34,505 nucleotides of DNA from a virus. Below, one piece after another: positions 1-7,168 of the stretch. The first letter of the stretch is position 1. Every line of letters starts with the position of its first letter. The notes beneath the pieces were generated by a model, which saw only the letters and a list, made by a program, of their open reading frames with translations, made no database searches and was not told the DNA's origin. The position numbers and the translations under genes are program-made. Location of the stretch: positions 1-34,505 of IMG/VR virus record IMGVR_UViG_3300017971_000165; one strand, written 5' to 3'.

Positions 1-123
1 ACCGAGTCGTCGGCAATTAAGTAGGCTTGAGCAAAGCCCTGCATCATGACTACTTGTGCCAAAGAGCTTTGTAGTGAGTTGTATTCAATGGTGAACTCAG
101 ATAAAGAGTCACCTTGACGCACC
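1..123. repeat. Terminal direct repeat (left copy)
   Basis: These 123 bases are identical to the last 123 bases of the window. The portal reading frame continues exactly from one copy into the other, so this is the overlap of a circular or circularly permuted genome written out linearly. The length is short for a biological terminal repeat and fits an assembler overlap. It does not by itself show where the packaged ends lie. Confidence 0.93.
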
Positions 124-911
124 CAGTACTCAAAGTCCTTCATTTGAGAGACTTCTACAATAGGGATCACGCCAGCTATGTTGCGAGTGTCTTCGCCTGA
201 TACGATCTCACCCTTTTCATTCATTATGAAGTTGAACTCGGGTGTCCATACTACATATCTTTTGGCTTTCTTTAGAAAGTCATCCGGGTCACCTGATAGT
301 TGATCGCGAAAGTCGCTGTCTTGGTCAGTCCAGTTGTCGTATCGACCGATTGAGCTTGTGCCGCCTATTTGATCGCGCCTATTTCTTCTAAACATGTTCT
401 TATCAACGGTCGAGATAACGTAACCCGCTGCTGTCTCTGGGTCTTTATCATCGTCAATCTTGTCAATGTGGTGAGACGGAAGAATACGCATCTGCAGTTG
501 ACCATTCACAGGTACGATCATGATATGGTTTTGTGATTGAAGCTTGAACATCTCGTTGGACTTAAGCATTTTGGCATTTATTGCCATGTCCATATAGATG
601 TTCTCTAGCGCCATTATTTGTTGATCTGAAACCTCTCCAAATATCCTTTCTGGTGGGTTCTTGTAGATAGAAGCTTCTTGCTTGGCGATACGTCTGGCCA
701 AATTGATTGAACTCACTACTGGCATCTCATTGACAGTGCCTCTATTGAATCGCCTTATAAGTCGCTCGTACACATGATCAAAGATGCGATCGTTAAAGAT
801 CTCTACCTGTCTAAGAGACTCAGCTTTCCTGCCGATGTTCTCGCTGGATTCAATGTCTTCGATTAAAGAGACTCTGCCTCGTTTATTGCTAAGATCAACC
901 GAAATTGCCAT
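1..911 (-). CDS. Portal protein, N-terminal part (continues at the other window end)
   Basis: Reading starts at ATG 909-911, which follows an AAGGAAG ribosome site nine bases after the large terminase stop. It begins MAISVDLSNKRGRVSL and runs off the window at base 1. It then continues in the same frame from 34504 down to the stop at 33695, giving 532 residues in total. Size, the position directly after terminase and before neck, scaffold and capsid genes, and the charged N-terminus fit an SPP1 gp6-like portal, the dodecameric ring at the capsid vertex through which DNA is packaged. The assignment rests mainly on gene order and length. Confidence 0.82.
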   Translation of the reverse strand, partial: MAISVDLSNKRGRVSLIEDIESSENIGRKAESLRQVEIFNDRIFDHVYERLIRRFNRGTVNEMPVVSSINLARRIAKQEASIYKNPPERIFGEVSDQQIMALENIYMDMAINAKMLKSNEMFKLQSQNHIMIVPVNGQLQMRILPSHHIDKIDDDKDPETAAGYVISTVDKNMFRRNRRDQIGGTSSIGRYDNWTDQDSDFRDQLSGDPDDFLKKAKRYVVWTPEFNFIMNEKGEIVSGEDTRNIAGVIPIVEVSQMKDFEYWVRQGDSLSEFTIEYNSLQSSLAQVVMMQGFAQAYLIADDS

Positions 912-920
912 AAGACTTCC

Positions 921-2135
921 TTATCTTTTAATTTGTTTTACTTTTCCTTGTCCCTTGAGAGGGTTAATCGTTCTGTAAATTAAATAACCAAGAGCGTCTG
1001 ATATGTGCGTGAGCATTTTGTCAGAATCGTCCGGCTTATTTGTACCTTCCTTGTAGACTACAGACTCTAGATCCTTAATAGTGTATTGACAATTCGGAGA
1101 TATGACAACACGACCGCGTGCGAAAGCACCATTGACCGCTGCATATCTGTCAATTCTAAATGGGTTATTTGCCACTTTTACCGTGAAATATTTCTTCAAA
1201 ATCTGAATATCGCTTATGCTCGCGTTAGTAGTTGACTTTCTACCTGTAGAATCTGGTACAACCGTGACATTTCTGCCATACCTGGCAATTATCTCGCTTG
1301 ATAGAGCCTCTGTGTTTGAATGCTTTAAATAGAACTCGTCTACAATTCTAAGCTGATTGTTGATAACTTGACCGACCACTGCAGTCATCGGGTTCACGTT
1401 AAAGTCGCATCCTATCCATATCGGAAACTCCCAGTCTATTTTTACATCCTGAATGTTTTTGTCCCGGTCAAAGGCATAGTAGATGTTTCCTGCTTGGACA
1501 TTCACAAACTCGCCCTCTAGTTCTTGCTTGATAAGCTTATCGTCATACTGCTGCTTAAGAGTATCGATGTATCCATCTGGCAGAAAAGGATTATCTGTTG
1601 ATTTTGCCCTGACCCACCTGTAGATGTTTGGATCATGCTTTTCGCCATTAGGGTGAAAGTACTCATAAACCCAGTTGTAGCCCTTTAGCGTTGTAGTAAA
1701 TAAAACGTCCAGCTTGCCTCTTCTATCCCTGAGTCGACCCGCCATAACCTCAAATGCTTCTCTTTTGTTGTAAGCAACCTCATCGCCCCACCACTCTCCT
1801 ACTTCAATTCCTCGATGATTGTCATACGAGTCAAGACCAAGGCATAAGAATTCTTTTTGATCGCCAACGGTTAGTATAGATGTGTTCTTGTTGTAATTAT
1901 AAGGTATGCCCCAGTCACTAAACAATCTAAACACGGCAGCAAGCGTTGCTTTCTGTAACTGACCATAAGTATTTGCAGTTATTAACCCTAAAGAGTCGGG
2001 ACTTGTATCGCATTTGCTCAGTATCCATCCGGCCCCTGTGTGCGTTTTACCTGAACCAATACCGCCCGATAGAAGCGTGAACTTATGATACGTATCAATA
2101 GCATCAAATTGGTGGTCTAAGAGTCTGACTTGCAT
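921..2135 (-). CDS. terL: Terminase large subunit
   Basis: This is the ATP-driven DNA packaging motor and headful or end-cutting nuclease. Residues 24-31 (GGIGSGKT) are the Walker A loop. VGEWWGDE near residue 115 is the Walker B region with its catalytic acid, followed by a TTT coupling motif (LFTTTLKG). The C-terminal nuclease half carries the expected acidic residues in GCDFNVNP, VPDSTGR and HISDALGY. At 404 residues it is complete. The start ATG overlaps the end of the small terminase gene by 19 bases, and the stop is nine bases before the portal start, so small terminase, large terminase and portal are read in sequence. Confidence 0.95.
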   Translation of the reverse strand: MQVRLLDHQFDAIDTYHKFTLLSGGIGSGKTHTGAGWILSKCDTSPDSLGLITANTYGQLQKATLAAVFRLFSDWGIPYNYNKNTSILTVGDQKEFLCLGLDSYDNHRGIEVGEWWGDEVAYNKREAFEVMAGRLRDRRGKLDVLFTTTLKGYNWVYEYFHPNGEKHDPNIYRWVRAKSTDNPFLPDGYIDTLKQQYDDKLIKQELEGEFVNVQAGNIYYAFDRDKNIQDVKIDWEFPIWIGCDFNVNPMTAVVGQVINNQLRIVDEFYLKHSNTEALSSEIIARYGRNVTVVPDSTGRKSTTNASISDIQILKKYFTVKVANNPFRIDRYAAVNGAFARGRVVISPNCQYTIKDLESVVYKEGTNKPDDSDKMLTHISDALGYLIYRTINPLKGQGKVKQIKR

Positions 2136-2476
2136 TCGCTGGCCTTAACCAGTTTAACCTCTATCTTATCACCTGAAAGCGTTTGGTCTATCTTGTCTGA
2201 CCAACTTGCCATGTTCTTAAGACAGAAGATCATCATAGTAGCATTGCCATTTATGGCCATCTCTACGGCTTTTTGTTGGAGTTTTGTCGCAGTACGCTGT
2301 CTTTTTAGATCTGCATACTCCTTAAAAGTCATGCCGTGCTTCTCTTTTATCCTTCTAATTACAGTATCTCTGGAAAAGCCTGTATAATCACACACATGCT
2401 CAAGCGTCACCTTGAATTGCAACAGTGCGTTTAACTCTCGCCAGTCTGCGTCAGTAAACTCTATTTTAGCAGTCAT
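2117..2476 (-). CDS. terS: Terminase small subunit
   Basis: This 119-residue protein is the likely DNA-recognition partner of the large terminase. Residues about 24-45 (VTLEHVCDYTGFSRDTVIRR) form a helix-turn-helix typical of small terminases. A middle helical part (NGNATMMIFCLKNMASWSDK) matches the common 'A..G....lIf.LKN...w.d' pattern of the family. It lies directly upstream of and overlaps the large subunit. A GGAG ribosome site precedes the ATG. Its start overlaps the end of the methyltransferase gene by 11 bases. Confidence 0.9.
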   Translation of the reverse strand: MTAKIEFTDADWRELNALLQFKVTLEHVCDYTGFSRDTVIRRIKEKHGMTFKEYADLKRQRTATKLQQKAVEMAINGNATMMIFCLKNMASWSDKIDQTLSGDKIEVKLVKASECKSDS

Positions 2477-3680
2477 CGTATAACACTCCTGTTGATTCTA
2501 GTTTTGCTTTTTTACCTGTATATTTTTGCCACCTTTCAACAATAACATCACAGTAATGTACATCTAGTTCCATACCGTAGCATTTACGGTTGTTTTTCTG
2601 CGCCCCTAATAAGGTTGACCCGCTACCTAGGAATAGGTCTAAAATGAGTTTTGCATCATGATTTCTAATAGCTCTATCAGATAGCTCCACGGGTTTTTGA
2701 GTTGGATGCAATTTGTTCACTCCATCTTTATTTATATCCCAAATGGTGCTCTCGGTTGTTGGGCCGATAAAATTGAGTTTTTTATTAAACGGCTTCCAAA
2801 AAACACAGGGCTCGTGTTTTTGTTTATAGGTTGCATTTAGTGCGCCATAACCACCGTTCTTGACCCAAACAATCATGGCGTGGTAATTACCGTTTTCAGA
2901 TATTGCATTGTAGAGTTCTTTTTCCTTTGAGGCAGCGTACCAGGTATATATAGGGCCATTACAATAAGCAGCCATAATTGGGATGGAGCTAGTATATATC
3001 TCTTCTGAGTGATCGTTTTTTAACTTTTCTCTTTGTTCTTTTCTTACTCCATCTTTTGTAAACTGCACCCCCCCCGAGTAGTCAACGCCATAGGGTGGAT
3101 CAGTAAAAACCATGTCGGCTTTCTCACCCTTCATTAGCTTCTCAACATCATCAATCATGGTTGAATCACCACACATAACCCTATGTTCACCTAATAACCA
3201 AATATCACCTTTTTTAGTTTTAGGATCATGAGTTACTTCCGGCACATCGTCTTGAGTTTCTTCGTCGTATTTCTCGATTGGTTCTATTACAAAGTCTTTT
3301 ATACCAAGCATGTCCACGTCTAGATCTGGTCCAAGATCAAGCATTTCCATGTTTATTTCTTTTAGATCTTGTGCTGCCCATTCAGCGATTGCATTATCAG
3401 CAACCATATCAGCGTATTCCTGCGCTTCATCTTCGTAGTCTTGATAGTCAACAGGCGCTTTGTCCCAACCGAGTTTTTTGAGCGCTTCAAGTCTGCCGTG
3501 CCCCTTGGTAATAAATCCAGACCTATTCGATACCACTATAGGACTTCTCATTCCCTGATAGTCGATTATCTTGGCGAGTCTTTCGATTTGCTCTTCTGGG
3601 TGTTTGTTAGGATTCCTTGGGTTTGGTGTTAGCTTGTGAAGATCTACCAGATCTCCTTTGCATTTTACTTGGATGGTCAC
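2466..3680 (-). CDS. ParB-domain DNA methyltransferase
   Basis: This is a 404-residue fusion. Residues about 10-100 are a ParB/sulfiredoxin-like domain (HKLTPNPRNPNKHPEEQIE, then GHGRLEA). Residues about 165 to the end are an S-adenosylmethionine-dependent amino-methyltransferase with catalytic DPPY at 194-197 and the cofactor loop LFLGSGSTLL near the C-terminus. That motif order is the beta class, which methylates adenine N6 or cytosine N4. HPTQKP fits the family. The start is GTG at 3678-3680 with AAGGAG six bases upstream; longer starts would fuse it to the overlapping upstream gene. It probably modifies phage DNA against host restriction. Confidence 0.9.
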   Translation of the reverse strand: MTIQVKCKGDLVDLHKLTPNPRNPNKHPEEQIERLAKIIDYQGMRSPIVVSNRSGFITKGHGRLEALKKLGWDKAPVDYQDYEDEAQEYADMVADNAIAEWAAQDLKEINMEMLDLGPDLDVDMLGIKDFVIEPIEKYDEETQDDVPEVTHDPKTKKGDIWLLGEHRVMCGDSTMIDDVEKLMKGEKADMVFTDPPYGVDYSGGVQFTKDGVRKEQREKLKNDHSEEIYTSSIPIMAAYCNGPIYTWYAASKEKELYNAISENGNYHAMIVWVKNGGYGALNATYKQKHEPCVFWKPFNKKLNFIGPTTESTIWDINKDGVNKLHPTQKPVELSDRAIRNHDAKLILDLFLGSGSTLLGAQKNNRKCYGMELDVHYCDVIVERWQKYTGKKAKLESTGVLYDDC

Positions 3681-3840
3681 GAACCTCTCCTTGGATCTTT
3701 GCCTGGTTGATTTTTCTAATAGCATCACTTGCGTCAGGCGAAACAACTATCGTGTTGTTATCAAAATACAAGTGCCATTCATTTTCGTTTACCTTAACAC
3801 CAAAGAGTAGGTTATCACTATTCACGTAGATATCTTTCAT
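3607..3840 (-). CDS. Hypothetical protein, 77 aa
   Basis: This small protein has no recognised family. The start ATG at 3838-3840 overlaps the previous gene's stop (ATGA), which favours MKDIYVNSDN over the longer start three codons upstream. The first 50 residues look like a small beta fold (WHLYFDNNTIVVSPDASDA). The C-terminus is basic and probably disordered. It overlaps the methyltransferase start by 74 bases in another frame. Confidence 0.65.
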   Translation of the reverse strand: MKDIYVNSDNLLFGVKVNENEWHLYFDNNTIVVSPDASDAIRKINQAKIQGEVRDHPSKMQRRSGRSSQANTKPKES

Positions 3841-4085
3841 TTGTCCCACGGTATAGATGTCCCCTTTTTCCTTTCCTTAATAGCCCAGTAAAGATTAACC
3901 ATTATCTGCTGGAAATACTCTTTCGTTCTGCTTAAGTATAGGTGGTTAGGATTTACTTTGGCAATACATGTCAATGCCTTCATTAGGTGATTACCCGCAT
4001 CTTCATAGTGCTTCCAATAGTCCTCGGTGTCCCAGCTTGAGATTTTCTTTTTACTTTTAAAGTCTACGTCTATTATTCGTGCCAC
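3837..4085 (-). CDS. Hypothetical protein, 82 aa
   Basis: The sequence is basic and helical, with an aromatic-rich middle (DTEDYWKHYEDAGNHLMKAL) and no recognised domain. It starts two bases after the phosphoesterase stop and ends by ATGA overlap with the next gene, so it belongs to the same translation-coupled run. I cannot assign a function. Confidence 0.65.
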   Translation of the reverse strand: MARIIDVDFKSKKKISSWDTEDYWKHYEDAGNHLMKALTCIAKVNPNHLYLSRTKEYFQQIMVNLYWAIKERKKGTSIPWDK

Positions 4086-4087
4086 AA

Positions 4088-4891
4088 TCAGCCTTTTAAT
4101 ATCGTGCCATCCAGTAGGGCCAATTCGTCATCCCATATCTGATAAGTGTTAAAGTTGAAGTTTCCGTTGTGCTTAACATTCAGGACACCAAACCCATTTG
4201 ACCAGTTATTGTCAGTATTCTTTATATACTCAGGGTTTAGCTTGCACATTGCCGGCAAAGACCATCCCTGTCTAGTTTCTCCCCTACTTACAAAGGGTCT
4301 ACACTCAAGCTTGTGTACATGGCTAAATATTACCGATCTCCCGCAGCACGCCTCATAGTGCTTTTTAACAGCGCTAGTCCCATGGTACATCCCATGAGTT
4401 ATCGTCACGTTCCCCACATCGAGCCAGTCGTTGTAGTTTATCATCGAAATATTCCTCGATCTCAGATGCAGTTGGGTTTTCAGGCAGAAGTTGTGTCGGT
4501 ACGCCGCTGGTGAATGGTTCTCCATAAACCATCTGTAGCGAGCGCAGTGGTTGCCTTCTATGAACGTGATGCTTGGGAATACCTTTTGGAGTTCGTCTAA
4601 CATCTCGTTCGCCCATAAGTACTCCTCTTCGCTTTTAGGTAGAAAATACTCTTCAATCCCGCTGGACAGCTTTATCCATTTCTTAAAGCCATCGCCTCTT
4701 TTCATTAAGTGTTCGGCGTCAACAAAATCGCCATTGATGACTAGCTTTCTTCTCTTCTTGGGTACCCTTTGCGCTAACTGTAGTAGGATTTCGCATGATG
4801 CTGCGTCGACATGGAGGGAGTGCCAGTCACCGGCGATGAAGTACGTATCAACCTTTCCTTTTGCTGGTAACTTTAGCCTGTTGACTTTCAT
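4088..4891 (-). CDS. Calcineurin-like metallophosphoesterase
   Basis: This 267-residue protein has the complete motif set of the metallophosphoesterase superfamily: GDWHS (21-25, the D-x-H metal site), GDFVDA (54-59), GNH (113-115), THG (165-167) and SHVHK (190-194, the G/S-H-x-H motif). Such enzymes use two metal ions to cut phosphodiesters or phosphomonoesters. The substrate cannot be read from the sequence. Phage members include DNA-processing nucleases and protein or nucleotide phosphatases. It stands among small accessory genes, not next to the recombination genes. There is no signal peptide, so it should be cytoplasmic. Confidence 0.88.
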   Translation of the reverse strand: MKVNRLKLPAKGKVDTYFIAGDWHSLHVDAASCEILLQLAQRVPKKRRKLVINGDFVDAEHLMKRGDGFKKWIKLSSGIEEYFLPKSEEEYLWANEMLDELQKVFPSITFIEGNHCARYRWFMENHSPAAYRHNFCLKTQLHLRSRNISMINYNDWLDVGNVTITHGMYHGTSAVKKHYEACCGRSVIFSHVHKLECRPFVSRGETRQGWSLPAMCKLNPEYIKNTDNNWSNGFGVLNVKHNGNFNFNTYQIWDDELALLDGTILKG

Positions 4892-4954
4892 TACCTAAAA
4901 TTGTGATTTAAATTTGAGTGATTGGCAATATGCGTATTAACCGATGTAATAGAT

Positions 4955-5146
4955 TTAATATTCTTCTGGATAAACCTTAACGCGACTCTTTTTACACTTA
5001 TAGCAAACCCTATTAGATGTTGACTCGCTTTCAAACTTCTTTTCACACTTAAGGCACAGTCTCTCTTTGTATTCTATCTGTGGCAATCCAAGTGCGCTTC
5101 TAAGTTCTGCTACTCGCATTTGATCTTTTTGTTGTGGTGTCAGCAT
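4955..5146 (-). CDS. Small zinc-ribbon protein
   Basis: This 63-residue protein has two cysteine pairs, CLKC and CYKC, spaced about 17 residues apart, which would bind one zinc ion. The N-terminus is helical and the C-terminus is basic (KKSRVKVYP). The start at 5146 has a GGAG site eight bases upstream that overlaps the stop codon of the preceding 41-residue gene. It could bind DNA or a host protein. After its stop, 63 bases before the phosphoesterase in genome order hold nothing clear. Confidence 0.72.
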   Translation of the reverse strand: MLTPQQKDQMRVAELRSALGLPQIEYKERLCLKCEKKFESESTSNRVCYKCKKSRVKVYPEEY

Positions 5147-5154
5147 TACTACTC

Positions 5155-5280
5155 CTAGAGATGGCCTATAAAGATAACGTCCTTATAGTGTTCAACTTCT
5201 ATAGAATAGTAATTCAGGTGAATTTGATTGTCATGTGGGTTGTAATACAGTGGGATCTCGATGTTCAAGCCCTTATTCAT
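5155..5280 (-). CDS. Hypothetical protein, 41 aa
   Basis: The short frame begins MNKGLNIEIPLYYNPHD and ends VIFIGHL. Its ATG overlaps the stop of the previous gene in an ATGAATAA arrangement, and its TAG lies inside the ribosome site of the zinc-ribbon gene. That fit on both sides, and the lack of any other explanation for the 126 bases, makes it a likely real gene. It has a beta-strand-like pattern and no known family. Confidence 0.6.
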   Translation of the reverse strand: MNKGLNIEIPLYYNPHDNQIHLNYYSIEVEHYKDVIFIGHL

Positions 5281-5659
5281 CTTCCCCAAAACATTCTTCA
5301 AGTGCGGTTTTGGCTATATCGCAAATGCCTATTACATCACCGCCAAAAGACACTTCGCCATCATTATAGATGGCATCGCCCATATATTTATCACTGGCAT
5401 AAAACTCCAAAGCCTCTCGGAGTTTAGTTATTTTCCTGTCACACTTAGCCGCATAAACCGCCATTGTGTCAAAGTCCATATTTTCATAAAAAGTTCCAAT
5501 TTCTCCATCCAGAGCTTGTTGAAGCTCCTCGATCCGTGACTCAAGTTCTTTTACTTTCTGGCTAAGTGGCTTTGTGTTTAGGTCTATAAGCCCCCTGATT
5601 ATACCAAGGTGTGACTCGTAGTCTTTTCTGTATTCTTCTAGTCCTATATAGCTACTCAT
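5273..5659 (-). CDS. Hypothetical coiled-coil protein, 128 aa
   Basis: Start ATG 5657-5659 overlaps the upstream stop, giving MSSYIGLEEYRKDYESHLG; a longer reading would run 25 codons into the upstream gene. Residues about 25-55 (LSQKVKELESRIEELQQAL) are a clear coiled coil, followed by a mixed region and an acidic C-terminus ending FGEDE. The coiled coil suggests an oligomer or a protein-binding role. Nothing more can be said. Confidence 0.68.
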   Translation of the reverse strand: MSSYIGLEEYRKDYESHLGIIRGLIDLNTKPLSQKVKELESRIEELQQALDGEIGTFYENMDFDTMAVYAAKCDRKITKLREALEFYASDKYMGDAIYNDGEVSFGGDVIGICDIAKTALEECFGEDE

Positions 5660-6005
5660 TTGCCCGCTTCTTTTTTGGTTCGGGGTTAGCCTCTTTGTTT
5701 TCTTGTAGGAAGGTTCGGGCGCGTTTGCCAGCACAGTATTGATTTACGCAGTGATCTGTTTCTGTAAAAATATCATGGCGTTCTTTACCCATGGGATAGT
5801 AAAACTCTTCAGAAAGCCAGTTGTCAGTGTCCCCATAAAACTCAATCACACTCACAGCTTCTTTGAGTAGTGCTTCAAGATGGTCTATATATGGTTCGTT
5901 GGCGTGGAAGGCGTCTTTTGTGTCCGTAAAAGAACAATTACATCCATAGAATAATGTATACTCTTTTTTAAATTCTTCCCATGTATGTCGCCTTGGTTTA
6001 ACCAT
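5652..6005 (-). CDS. Hypothetical protein, 117 aa
   Basis: No recognised family. It has a basic N-terminus (MVKPRRHTWEEF), several cysteines (YGCNCSF, HCVNQYCAG) that do not form a standard zinc motif, and a lysine-rich tail (EPKKKRANE). It overlaps both neighbours by eight bases, as usual in this run. Confidence 0.65.
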   Translation of the reverse strand: MVKPRRHTWEEFKKEYTLFYGCNCSFTDTKDAFHANEPYIDHLEALLKEAVSVIEFYGDTDNWLSEEFYYPMGKERHDIFTETDHCVNQYCAGKRARTFLQENKEANPEPKKKRANE

Positions 6006-6240
6006 AAATCACCCCCATCGTTAGCCCTAATATCATTGCGATCATTAAAACTGTTTGCCACATCCATATGTGACCGGCGTGGTAAGCGTGAGATCTGCAA
6101 GCCTCTACAAACATATTTGTAAAAGAGTGGGTCCACCCCTTTAATACTAAAAGCCTTTTAGCGTGTACTTTCATTTCAGCAATAAACTCTTGAGTTGTTT
6201 TTCCGTTGGATTTTTCTACTTTATCAAGCTTCCAGCTCAT
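5998..6240 (-). CDS. Small membrane protein, 80 aa
   Basis: The first 55 residues are soluble and basic. The last 22 (MWQTVLMIAMILGLTMGVIYG) form one transmembrane helix at the very C-terminus, which is tail-anchored topology. The ATG overlaps the stop of a 12-codon reading frame left downstream of the first glycine-repeat gene. It could be an inner-membrane accessory or holin-like factor, but the location among accessory genes gives no support for a lysis role. Confidence 0.65.
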   Translation of the reverse strand: MSWKLDKVEKSNGKTTQEFIAEMKVHAKRLLVLKGWTHSFTNMFVEACRSHAYHAGHIWMWQTVLMIAMILGLTMGVIYG

Positions 6241-6275
6241 CTGTTTTTCCCGTTTTTAAATTCGGCTTTTTTCAT
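6237..6275 (-). CDS. 12-aa frame MKKAEFKNGKNR downstream of glycine-repeat gene 1
   Basis: This very short frame opens with ATGAAAAAAGC, the same start found at the 139-residue gene at 7168 and at a four-codon frame at 6540. Its ATG overlaps the stop of glycine-repeat gene 1, and its stop overlaps the start of the membrane protein gene. It is either a translation-coupling bridge or the stump of a duplicated gene start; I favour the stump. Confidence 0.4.
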   Translation of the reverse strand: MKKAEFKNGKNR

Positions 6276-6529
6276 TCTAAAACTCCGTCTCCGTCTCCTT
6301 GTCCGTGTCCGCTTCCGTCTCCGTTTCCGTGTCCGCTTCCGTCTCCGTAACCGTTTCCGTCTCCGCTTCCGTATCCGTTTCCGTATCCGTTTCCGTCTCC
6401 GTATCCGTTTCCGTCTCCGTCTCCGTCTCCGTCTCCGCATCCAAATCCGTCTCCGTGTCCGCGCCCGTTTCCGTAGCCGTAGCCGTAGCCGTGGCCGCTT
6501 CCGTCTATAGTTTCGTGTGTTATTTTCAT
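6272..6529 (-). CDS. Glycine-X repeat protein 1, 85 aa
   Basis: After the leader MKITHETIDG, the protein is an unbroken alternation of glycine with D, N, Y, H, S, C or R (for example GDGNGYGDGSGHG), ending DGVLE. The DNA is a tandem hexamer, mostly GGA followed by an N-A/G-C codon. This frame is preferred because the first two bases of each glycine codon are fixed while the third varies silently, and because leader and tail match repeat gene 2. The start ATG overlaps a stop of a four-codon MKKA frame. The protein should be flexible and very hydrophilic. I do not know its function. Confidence 0.7.
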   Translation of the reverse strand: MKITHETIDGSGHGYGYGYGNGRGHGDGFGCGDGDGDGDGNGYGDGNGYGNGYGSGDGNGYGDGSGHGNGDGSGHGQGDGDGVLE

Positions 6530-6540
6530 GCTTTTTTCAT
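6526..6540 (-). pseudogene. Four-codon MKKA frame, echo of a duplicated gene start
   Basis: ATG AAA AAA GCA TGA sits between glycine-repeat genes 2 and 1. Its ATG overlaps the stop of gene 2 and its TGA overlaps the ATG of gene 1. The first four codons equal those of the 139-residue gene at 7168. I read it as the remains of that gene start, duplicated along with the repeat gene. Confidence 0.5.
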
Positions 6541-6752
6541 TCTAAAACTCCGTCTCCGTCTCCGTCTCCGTAACCGCATCCGTATCCGTGTCCGCTTCCG
6601 TCTCCGTAACCGTTTCCGTCTCCGCTTCCACCCCCGCCTCCGTATCCGTCTCCGTGTCCGTAGCCGTATCCGCGTCCGTGTCCGTGTCCGCGCCCGTTTC
6701 CGTAGCCGTAGCCGTAGCCGTAGCCGCTTCCGTCTATAGTTTCGTGTGTCAC
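6537..6752 (-). CDS. Glycine-X repeat protein 2, 71 aa
   Basis: The GTG at 6750-6752 overlaps the stop of the 139-residue gene (GTGA) and gives the leader THETIDGSG, the same as in repeat gene 1, so it is chosen over an ATG ten codons upstream. The body is glycine alternating with Y, H, D, R, S, N or C, with one short all-glycine run (GYGGGGGSG). It ends DGDGDGVLE like gene 1. The segment DGNGYGDGSGHG is shared by genes 1 and 2, so the order of the X residues is partly conserved. Confidence 0.7.
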   Translation of the reverse strand: MTHETIDGSGYGYGYGYGNGRGHGHGRGYGYGHGDGYGGGGGSGDGNGYGDGSGHGYGCGYGDGDGDGVLE

Positions 6753-7168
6753 TTTATGGCGTCCTCTAATTTCTCCGCCCAAAAACCACCGCCCTTTTCC
6801 CTAAACTCTCTAATGGTCATCTTGGCGGTAAAGTCCAGCCCTCTCTCTTTTAACCAATCCTCGCAGCCGGACCTACACGCCCTTGTAAGCTTACGAAAAA
6901 GTCTTACAGAGAATTTAAAGTCTTCCGATTTGTACTTTTCCTTTTCTTCTTGCGATATAGGTTTTTCGCCGTCACGCTTTTCTACCGCGTCCTCAATTGC
7001 TTCCTCGATGGTTACACCGTGGGCGCAAGCTGGCTCTCCTTGTAGCTCAACAAAAAATCTCTTTTCGCCATTTTCTGTGTAGAGTACCTCTATTATCTCA
7101 CCGCCTGGTGACTCGAATACCTCTCCCTTAGTAAATAAATCTATTCCATCTCTATATGCTTTTTTCAT
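6749..7168 (-). CDS. Hypothetical phage protein with CAHG / TRAC motifs, 139 aa
   Basis: Start ATG 7166-7168 overlaps the stop of glycine-repeat gene 3; upstream codons stay open only because the hexamer repeat has no stops. Residues about 45-60 contain CAHGVTIEEAIEDAV and residues about 90-105 contain LTRACRSGCEDWL. From memory, a CAHG...EAI...TGAC-type region is also found at the C-terminus of some phage repeat proteins whose N-terminal part is leucine-rich, which would make repeat-plus-CAHG a recurring pairing. That is recall, not a search. Function unknown; probably cytoplasmic. Confidence 0.65.
   Translation of the reverse strand: MKKAYRDGIDLFTKGEVFESPGGEIIEVLYTENGEKRFFVELQGEPACAHGVTIEEAIEDAVEKRDGEKPISQEEKEKYKSEDFKFSVRLFRKLTRACRSGCEDWLKERGLDFTAKMTIREFREKGGGFWAEKLEDAIK

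Noticed and set aside
6163-6739. Plus-strand Ser-Val repeat frames and minus-strand arginine-rich frames across the hexamer repeats
   Set aside because: The hexamer has no stop in any frame, so all six are open. Only the glycine-X frame has conserved leaders, tails and stop-start coupling.
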